Shown one piece after another: positions 33,701-41,556 of a stretch of DNA of 64,000 nt. A program made the position numbers and the translations under genes. Positions within the stretch are counted from its first letter, which is position 1, and each line of letters begins with the position of its first letter. The notes beneath the pieces were generated by a model. That model had not been told where the DNA came from. It did no database searches and worked only from the letters and a program-made list of their open reading frames with translations. The DNA comes from Zygaena filipendulae (taxonomy: Eukaryota > Arthropoda > Insecta > Lepidoptera > Zygaenidae). Location of the stretch: NCBI GenBank assembly GCA_907165275.2, contig OU015659.1, forward strand, positions 6,614,501-6,678,500. The letters are read 5' to 3'.

Positions 33701-36700
33701 GGATTATCCTACTAATATTATAAACGCGAAAGTTTTTAAGAATGTATGGATGGATGGATGGATGGATGGATGGATGTTTGTTACTCTTTCACGCAACAAC
33801 TACTGAATGGATTTAAAAGAAACTTTACAATAATATAACTTATACATCAGATGAACATATAGGGTACTTTTTATCCCAGAATTTTCTCGGGAACGTTGAA
33901 ATTATCACGGGTGATCGCGGGGAACACCTATAACGAAAATCCTTTCACTTTTAGGAAACTAAGGTAGTCCTGAGTGACATAGGGTACTTTTAATCCAGAA
34001 TTCCCTCGGGAAAGCCGAAAACTAATATAAACGCGAAAGTTTGTAAGTATGTATGGATGGATGAATGTTTGTTACTATTTCATGCAAAAACTACTGAATG
34101 TATTTAAATGAAACTTTACAATAATATAACTTATAAGTACATCAGAATAACACATAGGGTACTTTTTATCCCAGAATTCCTTCGGAAACGTCGAAATTAT
34201 CTCGGGTGATCGCGGGGAACACCTAAAACGAAATTTTTTTCACTTATAGGAAGCTACGGTAATCCTGATTGACATGACTTTTATCTCAAAATTCCCTCGG
34301 GAACTCCAAAATTATCATGGGTAAGAGCGCGGGGAACACCTATAACGAAAATCCTTTCACTTTTAGGAAACTAAGGTAGTCCTGAGTGACATAGGGTACT
34401 TTTATTCCAGAATTCCCTCGGGAACGCCGAAATTATCAAAAGTGAAACCGAGGGGAACACCTATAAAGTCACTTTTAGGAAACCAAGGTAGTCCTGAGTA
34501 ACATAGGGTACTTTTATTCCAGAATTCCCTCGGGAACGCCGAAATTATCACGGGTGAATCTGAGGAGACACCTATAAAGGTAATCCTTTCATTTATAGGA
34601 AGCTGAGGTGGTCCCGAGTGACATAATTTTTATCCGAAATTCAAATCAAATCAAATCATACGGGGACTCCGAAATTACCGCGGGTGAAACCGTGGGGCAC
34701 AGCTAGTACCAGATAAACGAAATTCTCGGAATATGTTTTCAATAGCGGAATTATCAAACATATAAAGTTTTAATTGCATAGCTCTTATACTTTAAGTGAT
34801 ATCTAAAATCCCTGATTTCGTCACTGACTCACTGATGATCATCAAAATTGTTAGGGTATTTCCTAATGTCCTAGAAAGCTGGAATTTGGCATGTAAGCTA
34901 GTATTACTACAAAAACAACAAAAAATTATAAAACTTGTAACTTTTATCCCCCAACCTCTTAAACTAGGCGATGGAAGTTTGTATGAGAATTCCGCAGCTT
35001 TGACTTACAAAAAGAAATTAAATCCCACCAAAAACATATTTATGTAAAATGATGCCAAGACGTCCATATGACGGGCACTGTTAAAAAATTATCAGATCAC
35101 ATGTAGAGCCAAGCTGATAGCTCTACACACCCTAACTCTACAAGGCCTAACTTCTCAAACTCTACAGAAGAACTTGAGAAGTTAGGCTTTGTAGAGTTAG
35201 GGTGTGTAGAGCTATCAGCTTGGCTCTACATGTGATCTGATAACTTTATAGTGCCCGTCATATGGACTCGTCTTGGCATCAATTTACATGTTTTTAGTGG
35301 GATTATAATATGCGGGGTGCTCTACGCCCTGCTTATGGCCATTTTCGAAAAAGTTGTCATTTTAGGAAAGTAGTCATTCTAGGAAAGTTGACGTTTTAGG
35401 AAAGTGGACATTTTCGGAAAGTGGACATTTTAGTCGAGTAGGTATCATTACGAGACTACTTGGCACGGTTGACCGTGCATTAGGCTACGTGTATGAATGC
35501 AAGAATTCTTTTTCTGTGTCGTTTCTGGTCGGGATCAGTTTTGAATTCTACTTATTGATATTGTCACTGTTAGTGACAGATAATTAATGCCCTGCAAGGT
35601 TAAATTACATTCTTTAAACATAATAAATCCCTTTGTTTACCTACTTTGCTATCTATCTGTATTAACATTGAGTTTTATCACTGGAACCATTGGAACTAAC
35701 ACTAAGACTAGGTAGGTACTAAACAGGTACCTATAATAATACATGTGTTAATTTCGGAATTCGCGAGGGAATTCTGATGATAAATGTACCCTATTGTCGG
35801 TGAGATTGCCAAATCCACTATGTGCATTTTAACAACTTTTCAGGAGAGACAAATCACCGATTTACGATTTTTTTTTAGTAAGTTATAGTTAAACGTATAT
35901 TAAAATAACGTTCAAAAAATCAAGAAACATGTTTTTTTACAATAAATGAAGATTCATTCATTGCAAATTAAGATTTTTTTTGTACTTTTTGTGCACATAA
36001 TATGGATATTTGGTTTTGTTTTTACTAAACACATATGACTGTCACTCGATTTAAATGTGCAGCGGCGGTTATCCATTTATTTGAATTTCTAAGACAACGA
36101 AAATTTATATGTTTTGATACACATGTGTAATTAAGTTTTAAGGTGACAGAGGTCACCATGCCTACCCGCTAATCAAGGGGTTCCGGGTTCGATTCCCGGT
36201 GGGTGCGGACTTTGTGTGATGAACACAGGGTTCCGTTTTCCAGTCTGGGTGTGTTTATATATCTATAGTACCTATAATATGTAAGTAATTCTATGTAGTA
36301 TATACCACGTTTGCTTGGTTTCCACGACACAAGCTAATAATAGCTTACTGTGGGATCAAGTAGATCTGTGTGTTGTGATGTGGATTATTATTATTATTAA
36401 GGTAAAATCACAAAAGTGTATTGTCAAATCCTGATCCAAGCTGAATGTAGGAATACGGGTTTTTGCATCAGACGCGGAATTTAATTTTAAAGCGAAAATC
36501 TGCAAAAAAAATTCGAAAAAATGCACGTAACGGATTTGGCAATCTCACCGACGCGACGCGCGACGCTATGTTCTTTTATACCCCTGACAACGTGTACATT
36601 ATGTGTGTTCAGAATCGGGAAATCCCGGCCCCGAAAATACCGGGAATTCCCGGTTTTTTTGACCCAACTCAAGAACCGGGAATTCAAAATCGATTTCCAG

Positions 36701-39525
36701 TTCTTTCGGGAATTAATTTTTGATACTTTCTGGAGGTCATTAAAAACCAATTGACATAATAACGCAAGGCAGCGCGGCAGCGCGGCGGGCGGTGCCGAAG
36801 ACTGAGCGAGTGTTGGACTATGATGACGTCACGCGCATTGAACGCGGTCGTCGCGCGCTCACTTTTAAAATTCTATATCTCGGAAACTAATTGACGTATC
36901 GAAATAATTCTTTCGCGATTTCTTTTTTAACGGAGAATACTTAGCTAACATTCAAAATTAGTGAACATTCTTAAATGGGTAAAACCGCGGGAAACAGTTT
37001 GAAAATATAGTAAATATATTTATAACAAATTTTATTTTAAATACTCAATTGTGTACTTACTTTCCTACAATATGTTGAGGCACTGTTTTGAGTAATGAAT
37101 AGCTCAGCATGGACAGCACAGATAAATGTATTGCCTGCCTAAAAATTAATTGTGAAACATTACTTATCAGTTGTCAGGTCAAGACAGGACAGAGGGTGCA
37201 TGATATATTGTACTTCTCCCAATCTCCACAATGGTATTCTTTTAAATGAACAAGAAATCTAGATCTTTTGAACTTGATAAGGCCTTTAATTGTAGAAATT
37301 GAATGTATATCATCTACTGTCATCAAGGACTATGTAAATGGATTTCATATTCATTGCTATCACAATGAAGTACAGACTAGCAAAGTACAAATAGCTGGAA
37401 TAATTTTCTGTAGTAAGATTAGGTACTATCATCTGACTGGTGTCACTGGAAAAATATATATTTATTTATACAGGTTGTCCCGTAAATCGACGTCAAGCCA
37501 GAACCGGATGATAGGCTTAGTCATAACTAAATAGAAAAACATAAAAAAATAATCTTTAAAATTTATAAAAATGTACACCCTGCAACGGTTCTTTAACTTC
37601 TGTTGCTAAAAGCCTTAACTTTTTTCAATTTTCTTCTAATTGTGTAATCCTGAATAGTGTTTTTGAAAACTACTGCTTAAAATTTAAGTTTTTGCCAATT
37701 AAGTTTTCAAAATTATTGCTTTCGTAAGTTTTTAATGACTGTCCCTTTTTTAAATAGGCATAGCAAAGATTTTTATATTTTTCTGTTAACAGCTGTTATG
37801 ACTTAGCTTATCTGGTTCCTGATTCTGGCTTGACGTCGATTTATGGGAACAGGGCTGTAAACATTTTTATATACAGGGTATATAAACATTGACAAATAAA
37901 TAAAAATAGGTATGTTAACAATGTATATGTGTCACTGTAAAATTGTAAAAACCATTAGTTTGTAAACAGTAATGAGGTAAAATGCTGAGGGCAGAAAAAG
38001 ATGTGTTGTGGTGGGTGTTCACATATGAGAAGTCGGTATATGGGTCCCATTAATTTGACTCTGATGAGGTGTCAGTTTATCTAACCTAGCATGTCAGGGT
38101 TTATCACACATACTTCAGCAATGCTAACCATTTACAATTAAATGGTTTTTACAATTTTAAGGGACCATACAAAATGATTTCAAATAAAAATAAAACTTAC
38201 TTTCCAAAGCAGAAATATCCAATCATCAAACCTATAATAAGGCACACAGAATGACGGAATTCTGATGAAGCAAGTCTCAATGGTTTCCGAAAAAGTCTCG
38301 CCAGGCATAGTGCAGATATTTGTGCAATCAAAAAATTAACCTAATGGCAGGAAAACAAAGTCATGAAACAAATAAAAAAGTGCAAACTCTGTGAGCCTAA
38401 TATTCAATGCAAAGTTACCTATTACTACTTTATAATTTCTAATTCTCTACATGATAAAAAATGTGCTTTCTTAGGTGATCACCTTAAGTGGTATCTAACT
38501 ACTTAAAATTAGATTAAACTAAAATAATTACTAATTTGAGTTTTTAGTTTTTGTATTTATAAAAATATAGTAAGCAAAAATTGTAAGGCTCTTGCTTGCC
38601 TGAGCCTAACTGGCTACTACTTTTACTACTTTTAACCTAAAAACATGTGCTAGAGTTTATGAAAATAGAAAAATACTAAAAGAGAAAAAAAGTGTTCAAA
38701 AACTTTCAAAAAACCAGCTTATTTTTGCATAGTGGTTTTGCAATTGGTTTAATCAGATATAAATAGGTTCAATTTTTATATCACAAATAAATATATAGGT
38801 ACCTACCCAGATTTCTTAAAACAAACAGTCTAAAATTAGAAAGGTCACTAGTAAGTAATTAAAGTACAATGAACTAGAATAATAATTATATAAACACAAT
38901 AACATTATGCAAAGATAGAACTGCTTAGGGGTTGTTCACAAATCACGTGAGATTCGAAAGGGGGGGGAGGGGTCCGGAAAAAATCATGAAATATCACAAT
39001 GAGGGAGGGGGAATATAATGAGATATCACGTGTTTATTTTTCATTGAACACATGATTTCTAAACCAAACAGCGGGGGTAGTCTAAAATCTCACCACATAT
39101 CATCAGGGGGATGGGATTAAAAAGTTGCTAAAAAAAACATCATGTGATTAATGGACGCCCCCTTAAGTATACAGTAAAAAATATCCCTCATTTTATTACC
39201 CAAACAACTACAAAAAATAATCAAAGAATAAAGTTTAAACTGCTAAGCCTAAATAAATATTGTAAGATTTTTTAAGTACCTACCTACCAACCAGGTAAAA
39301 CACTGTAGTGGTTGTTATGAATGGGCCAAATAAAAACAAAAGTGGCAAAACTGACTTTAATTAAAGATGATAAATTGGTAGAACAGAACAAATAGAAGGT
39401 AGGTACCTACCTATACGATAATAATAAGAAGAGCAACTCACCAAATCTATTGAAAGACCAGTTCTATTTGCCAAAAACATAAATATTTTGCTGCCATCGT
39501 AGTGGTCATGATACGCTGCTGACAT
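21710..39525 (-). CDS. oys: Lysophospholipid acyltransferase, MBOAT1/2 (oysgedart) type, 10 coding exons
   Basis: Exons in order: 39525-39442, 38340-38201, 37138-37061, 33067-32976, 29692-29454, 27793-27664, 27365-27145, 26054-25854, 22763-22612, 21881-21710. All introns are GT-AG, all phases agree, and the total is 1509 nt (502 aa), close to the usual 490-520. The start is MSAAYHDHYDGSKIFMFLAN. Family signatures: CLHLHRQIY and DYTLDITGPLMVITQRVTSL (exons 4/5), PLEYFAFTLTFQTLICGP with FIEG (exon 5), SWSALYLLWYAYL and CNNSGMGFNGYD (exon 7), then WNKNTNAWLR with the conserved Asn near residue 341 and LSALWHGFHPGYY with the catalytic His near 373 (exon 8). Many segments are hydrophobic, fitting a multi-pass ER membrane enzyme. 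The family adds acyl chains to lysophospholipids (Lands cycle). Exon 9 ends inside the codon of FYG. The last exon gives KLYYSLHFIALGALLLPERS and a polar tail. Exon 8 could instead begin 9 bases later, also in frame. Exons 7-9 are GC-rich against AT-rich introns. MBOAT1 versus MBOAT2 cannot be separated. Confidence 0.92.
22290..22450. mobile_element. Partial copy of the GACGGACTAA-family repeat
   Basis: This fragment in the last MBOAT intron has a rearranged core: GGACAAAGCGCATTAAAG, then GTGACATCA and TCGTGACGTCAGGC. A (CTTA)n microsatellite lies at its left at 22315-22336. The termini are not both present. Confidence 0.45.
22837..22854. repeat. Poly-G run
   Basis: About 18 consecutive G, 74 bp upstream (minus strand) of MBOAT exon 9. 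Together with the GC-rich exon it may form G-quadruplex structure. It could also be an assembly artefact of a homopolymer. Confidence 0.6.
22985..23330 (-). mobile_element. Dispersed repeat (reverse copy) with a perfect palindrome
   Basis: The text from about 22985 to 23330 is the reverse complement of sequence at 28535-28830 and 63600-63860: TTGACACAATTTC and CTATTTTTTAAATATTGACA here, TGTCAATATTTCAAAAATAG there. A near-perfect palindrome with arms GTTGCAACCATGGACCAATT sits at 23134-23180 and is not shared by the other copies, so it is probably a separate small insertion or duplication. Confidence 0.65.
23833..24243. mobile_element. Foldback element with ~130-bp inverted arms
   Basis: Left arm: TTAACAAAAAAATTAAAACC, GACTTCCAAAAACACAAAAC, then GACAAAAACACACGTAATAT. 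The right arm repeats this inverted up to about 24240. The centre holds a second inverted pair, CACTGATCGGTTTGAATTCG against CATACCGATCAGTGGTAGC. The short frames at 23885-24173 come from this symmetry. A second copy is at 48330-49018. Confidence 0.8.
24243..25092. mobile_element. Dispersed repeat following the foldback arm, ending AAGTCGGTTAAAA
   Basis: This contains GGACGTTAATTGTTGAGGAG, two tandem copies of the block CCGTGAAATACnTATTATTG ... GATGACCATCTGTGGTCTTC (about 24465 and 24738), CCAAGATCCCATCATCAG twice, and the end CTCCTCCTTTTTATAAGTCGG. The same layout, with one block instead of two, is seen at 49019-49588, and a fragment at 32725-32930. I take 23833-25092 as one mobile unit or two habitually linked ones. 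No complete protein is encoded. Confidence 0.7.
26101..26142. repeat. Perfect hairpin, 17-bp stem
   Basis: TTAGGACATCAAGTAGG and CCTACTTGATGTCCTAA are exact inverted copies around an 8-nt loop. It lies about 50 bp upstream (minus strand) of MBOAT exon 8, in the intron, so it would form a stem in the pre-mRNA near the 3' splice site. Confidence 0.85.
26285..26516. mobile_element. MITE with GCGGAGCTAGGATGCGCAAC ends
   Basis: The left end GCGGAGCTAGGATGCGCAAC and the right end GTTGCGCATCCTAGCTCCGC are perfect inverted repeats, extended by ATGATA/TATCAT. The interior has no meaningful open frame. It lies in the MBOAT intron between exons 7 and 8. Confidence 0.85.
26836..27025 (+). mobile_element. 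Complete short Helitron (Lep1 type), reference copy
   Basis: It starts TCCTACTAATATTATAAATG after a host A. It ends with the hairpin GCGGGTGAAACCGC, then GGGGCACAGCTAG, then host T. At 190 bp, this is the cleanest copy in the window for defining both ends. It contains the palindromic block GGAATTCCCGCGGGAACTCC. It lies in the same MBOAT intron, 120 bp from exon 7 (27145). Confidence 0.92.
27950..28394 (+). mobile_element. Cluster of three Helitron copies or pieces
   Basis: Three successive blocks share TGTCCGCnATGGACTCCG and ACTGAACGGATTTTGATAAA (27978 and 28240), and the CGGAATTC(A/C)CGCG block (28079, 28155, 28338). CTAGT ends lie at 28205 and 28391. The middle one is short. The arrangement looks like tandem or nested insertion. 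Confidence 0.7.
28535..29035 (+). mobile_element. Dispersed repeat (forward copy)
   Basis: It shares long near-identical stretches with 63598-64000: GAAATTGTGTCAATATTTC, CGGAACGTTGCAACGAAACA, CTAAGTGCATACAGTCAAC and TTTCCTTTTTCTGAAG. The reverse copy is at 22985-23330. No conserved protein is seen. Confidence 0.7.
29180..29335. mobile_element. MITE with CCCGTTTTCCAATTATAG ends
   Basis: The left end CCCGTTTTCCAATTATAG and the right end CTATAATTGGAAAACAGGG are inverted. The arms continue imperfectly (GCGGCATTATGCGG against GAGTCGCATTATGC). It is about 155 bp, in the MBOAT intron between exons 5 and 6. Confidence 0.8.
30490..30670 (+). mobile_element. Helitron 3' part (Lep1 type)
   Basis: It carries GTTCCCGCCGGAATTCCG, CGCGGGTGACGCCGCGGGGC and the CTAG end at 30667-30670. 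The 5' start is not recognisable. Confidence 0.7.
30799..30997 (-). mobile_element. Complete short Helitron (Lep1 type)
   Basis: On the minus strand it runs from TCCTACTAATATTATACATG to the hairpin GCGGGTGAAACCGC and GGGGCACAGCTAG. It shares CGTGCATGCCAAATTTCATC with other copies. Length is about 199 bp. Confidence 0.88.
31308..31652. mobile_element. ~340-bp dispersed MITE-like element carrying TGACGTCA words
   Basis: The left edge is AATTGGCTACTTGAC, then TTAGTCCGTCGTGTAG. The right side has CTAACTGACGGACTAATTAG and the edge GAGAATACCCAATT, forming imperfect inverted ends. The core has CGCGTGACGTCAC and TTGACGTCACGAGC, i.e. two CRE-like palindromes. Copies lie at 40746-41081, 52760-53010, 57436-57708 and 60150-60478, with partial copies at 17400 and 22290. 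No protein is encoded. Confidence 0.75.
32725..32935. mobile_element. Fragment of the dispersed repeat seen at 24243 and 49019
   Basis: It shares TTAATTGTCGAGGAGTTCTC, TGTTTAGAAACCATAT, ACCCGTGAAATACGTATTA and ATGACCATCTGTGGTCTT with those copies. It ends 40 bp from MBOAT exon 4 (32976). Confidence 0.65.
33717..34706 (+). mobile_element. Long Helitron variant with an internal tandem array
   Basis: It starts TCCTACTAATATTATAAACG after A and ends GCGGGTGAAACCGTGGGGC, ACAGCTAG, then T, like the 190-bp copies. The middle is expanded by about five repeats of a ~110-120 bp block with CCTTTCACTTTTAGG, CTGAGTGACATAGGGTAC and CCAGAATTCCCTCGGGAAC (about 33860-34640). A (GGAT)n run lies at about 33747-33773. 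No RepHel gene is present. Confidence 0.8.
35022..35305. repeat. Large near-perfect palindrome
   Basis: The left arm (GATGCCAAGACG, CCATATGACGGGCACT, ATCAGATCACATGTAGAGCC, CACACCCTAACTCTACAA) is mirrored by the right arm ending CGTCTTGGCATC at 35280. Arms are over 100 bp with a centre near 35165. Only small mismatches and a few-base indels are visible. Confidence 0.85.
36141..36397 (+). mobile_element. tRNA-derived SINE, copy 1 (5' truncated)
   Basis: A B-box-like GGGTTCGATTCCCGG lies at about 36185, within a tRNA-like 3' half (CTACCCGCTAATCAAGGGG). A non-tRNA body follows (GTTTGCTTGGTTTCCACGAC, CACAAGCTAATAATAGCTTA), then a (TTA)n tail at 36385-36398. The A-box side is altered compared with the copy at 46059. 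It is not a functional tRNA gene because the 5' half does not fold as one. Confidence 0.85.
37469..37859. mobile_element. MITE with TACAGGnTGTCCC ends
   Basis: The left end TACAGGTTGTCCCGTAAATC, then GACGTCAAGCCAGAA, is mirrored by TTCTGGCTTGACGTCGATTT and GGGAACAGGGCTGTA. Inverted repeats of about 35 bp bracket an AT-rich interior. It lies between MBOAT exons 2 and 3. Confidence 0.85.
38925..39165. mobile_element. MITE with GGGGnnGTCCATTAATCACG-type ends
   Basis: The left end TTAGGGGTTGTTCACAAATC, then ACGTGAG, and the right end CATGTGATTAATGGACGCCC, then CCTTAA, are inverted with mismatches. Inside are G-rich and C-rich stretches. A related copy is nested in a SINE at 58530-58795. It lies in the first MBOAT intron, 277 bp from exon 1. 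Confidence 0.75.
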
Positions 39526-40054
39526 TCTTAATAGCGTTACAGCTTAATTTAGGTTTAAACTGTTCTTACTTTCACTATAATAATATGTAAGATAAACTAA
39601 TTACGATAATGATTTAGTTACTTTCCCCTTGCTCCGCCTGTCACAATACAATTTCTAAAAACGATAAATGCGTTTTAAATATCGATGAGCTCAGTAGCTT
39701 AACTCCTTTGAACAAAAGGCATCACAAATTAACTACCAATATTCAGTACATAAGTAAACAACAGTCAACACTTTTTCCAAAGAGTAAAGTATTAATAATG
39801 GGAATTTTTCTGTTTCGCACAAAATATTGACAGTGTAGACAGTACTCTAGACATGGGTTACTCCACAAATTAACTAGACATAGGTTACTCCGGACCCGTA
39901 TATATCTTTGGATATGCATCCCGAAGCGGAGTTGTTACAACTCCTTCACTTGTCAAAATATTAAAAATATCCCATATCCAACCAACTCCGACCACTCCGA
40001 GACCAAAAGAACCGAGCGCCGATCGGAGCCGAGCGGAAGGAGTTGGAATGATAA

Positions 40055-40520
40055 GAGCGTTTTCACATTATCCGATCCGATATCGGTGTCGGACGACGAT
40101 AGCCGACATCCGATAGCCACCGACACCATGTGCTATTTTCACATATTTCCGACAAAATCGTTCCGATACGGCCATTTGCTCCATAGCTTAGTGCGGGCAG
40201 GTCATCATGGCAGACTATAATAGAAAACTTTATTTGCTGTATCTGACAACCAAACTAGTAAAGAAGCTCAAAATGGCCGCCGCGCATCAGGCTCTACGCA
40301 CACAGAGACAATTTAGATACACGTACAGCACACATACAAACATTATCGTCCGACGGCTCACGGGCGTCCGATGGTGCCGCCAGCGTATCGGTGTCGGCTC
40401 CGATATCCGATATCGGGCCGGACAATATGAAAGACAGGTACATATTTCATACATTTTGCTTGCCCCGATATCGTGTCGGCGTCCGACACCGATATCGGAT
40501 CGGATAGTGTGAAAACGCTC
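40055..40520. mobile_element. Harbinger-like MITE copy 2, TAA target duplication, short open frame
   Basis: It has the same ~40-bp inverted ends as 13395-13849, flanked by TAA on both sides. An open frame on + at 40207-40512 starts MADYNRKLYLLYLTTKLVKK and runs into the right inverted repeat. The frame is intact here but broken in the other copy. Whether it is a relic of a transposase N terminus is uncertain. It lies about 530 bp upstream of the MBOAT start codon. Confidence 0.87.
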
Positions 40521-40745
40521 TAACGGTTTTAATTTCTCATTCAAGTTTTTTGAGAAATTTTCGCATTAGATGTTAGTTTGTGCTTAATAAACTCCTCAGA
40601 TTTTCAATTCCTGACCCTTGACCAGCTTCGTTAAGTGTATATTATATCTGCTTAATAGACTTATTTATAGTATTTAATATCAGCGTTTTTATACAAATTT
40701 GATCTACAGATATCTATCTATTGTAATATGTTTCTTGTTTTTACA

Positions 40746-41081
40746 GAATTGGCTACTTGACAAAAAATTTTTTTTTAGTCCGTCGTGTAGATTAGTAAAA
40801 AATATTGGACACGTATTTTTTCTTTTTTTACGTAATCAAAAAATAACAGAGATACATTGAGTTGAAATTTCGCGTGACGTCACAATTCACAACGGTTTGT
40901 ATGGCGCTTATAATGAATATTGACGTCACGAGCCCCCCACCCTAAACTTTAATGCGCTTTATCTATGTTCATTTTCATTAAATTGAAAAAGCAAAAAATA
41001 CGTGTCTATTATTTTTTTATTTTCTAACTGACGGACTAATTAGAATTTTGATTTTCATACCTTGGAGAATACCCAATTGGT
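40746..41081. mobile_element. Copy of the ~340-bp GACGGACTAA element
   Basis: Nearly identical to 31308-31652: GAATTGGCTACTTGAC at left, CGCGTGACGTCACAATTC and TTGACGTCACGAGCCCCCC in the core, and GAGAATACCCAATT at right. The high similarity suggests recent spread. Confidence 0.8.
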
Positions 41082-41556
41082 AATATAAACCGTTTTTAAT
41101 TATTATATATTTTTTTTGTAAGAGGGTAATTTCATGTGATTTTAAATAATGTTGTCAACTTTTTGATATTATTAGTTTATTAATAATTAATTTAATTTGC
41201 CTTTGATATTACTATCTACAATAGATTAAAATATATAACCTAGTCCTACATCCCTAACTCAAGGTGACGCGGTTTGGTAGTGGATGGAGTGAAAAACAAC
41301 TATAAAAACTACAAAAACTAACTATAAAAACTATAAGAATGTGGTGTATTTTATTGAAGTAGGTATTTGTATTTCAAACTAAATACCTATAGGTACCTGT
41401 TAAAATAGGTGTGTTTATTACACTCAATGTTAAGTATAAAATACTGAATTTATTTGAAGTTTATCTACTATCTGGAGATATGCTAGTTTAAAGATTTGTG
41501 TCACTTTTTATACACATATAAAACCAACCTATCAAATATATTTTGCAACTTAAGTA

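Larger units (their letters stand above)
33300..35445. mobile_element. 2.1-kb foldback element with nested Helitron and inner palindrome
   Basis: The outer left arm (33300-33400) repeats TTTCCTAAAATTACAAC and TTTCCTAAAATGGCC, then GGCAGGGCGTAGAGCACCCC. The outer right arm (35312-35445) is its inverse: GGGGTGCTCTACGCCCTGC, then GGCCATTTTCG, and repeated TTTTAGGAAAGTnG. An inner near-perfect palindrome lies at about 35022-35305. A Helitron (33717-34706) sits between. The 33414-33806 open frame is a by-product. It sits within the MBOAT intron between exons 3 and 4. The layout is read directly; the superfamily is unknown. Confidence 0.75.

Noticed and set aside
33414..33806. 130-aa frame ending in repeated WMDG
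   Set aside because: It overlaps the foldback arm, a Helitron start and a (GGAT)n microsatellite; composition is not that of a protein.
36177..36210. tRNA gene around GGGTTCGATTCCCGG (also at 46100)
   Set aside because: Both belong to SINE copies with a long shared non-tRNA body and a TTA tail. No complete cloverleaf is possible.
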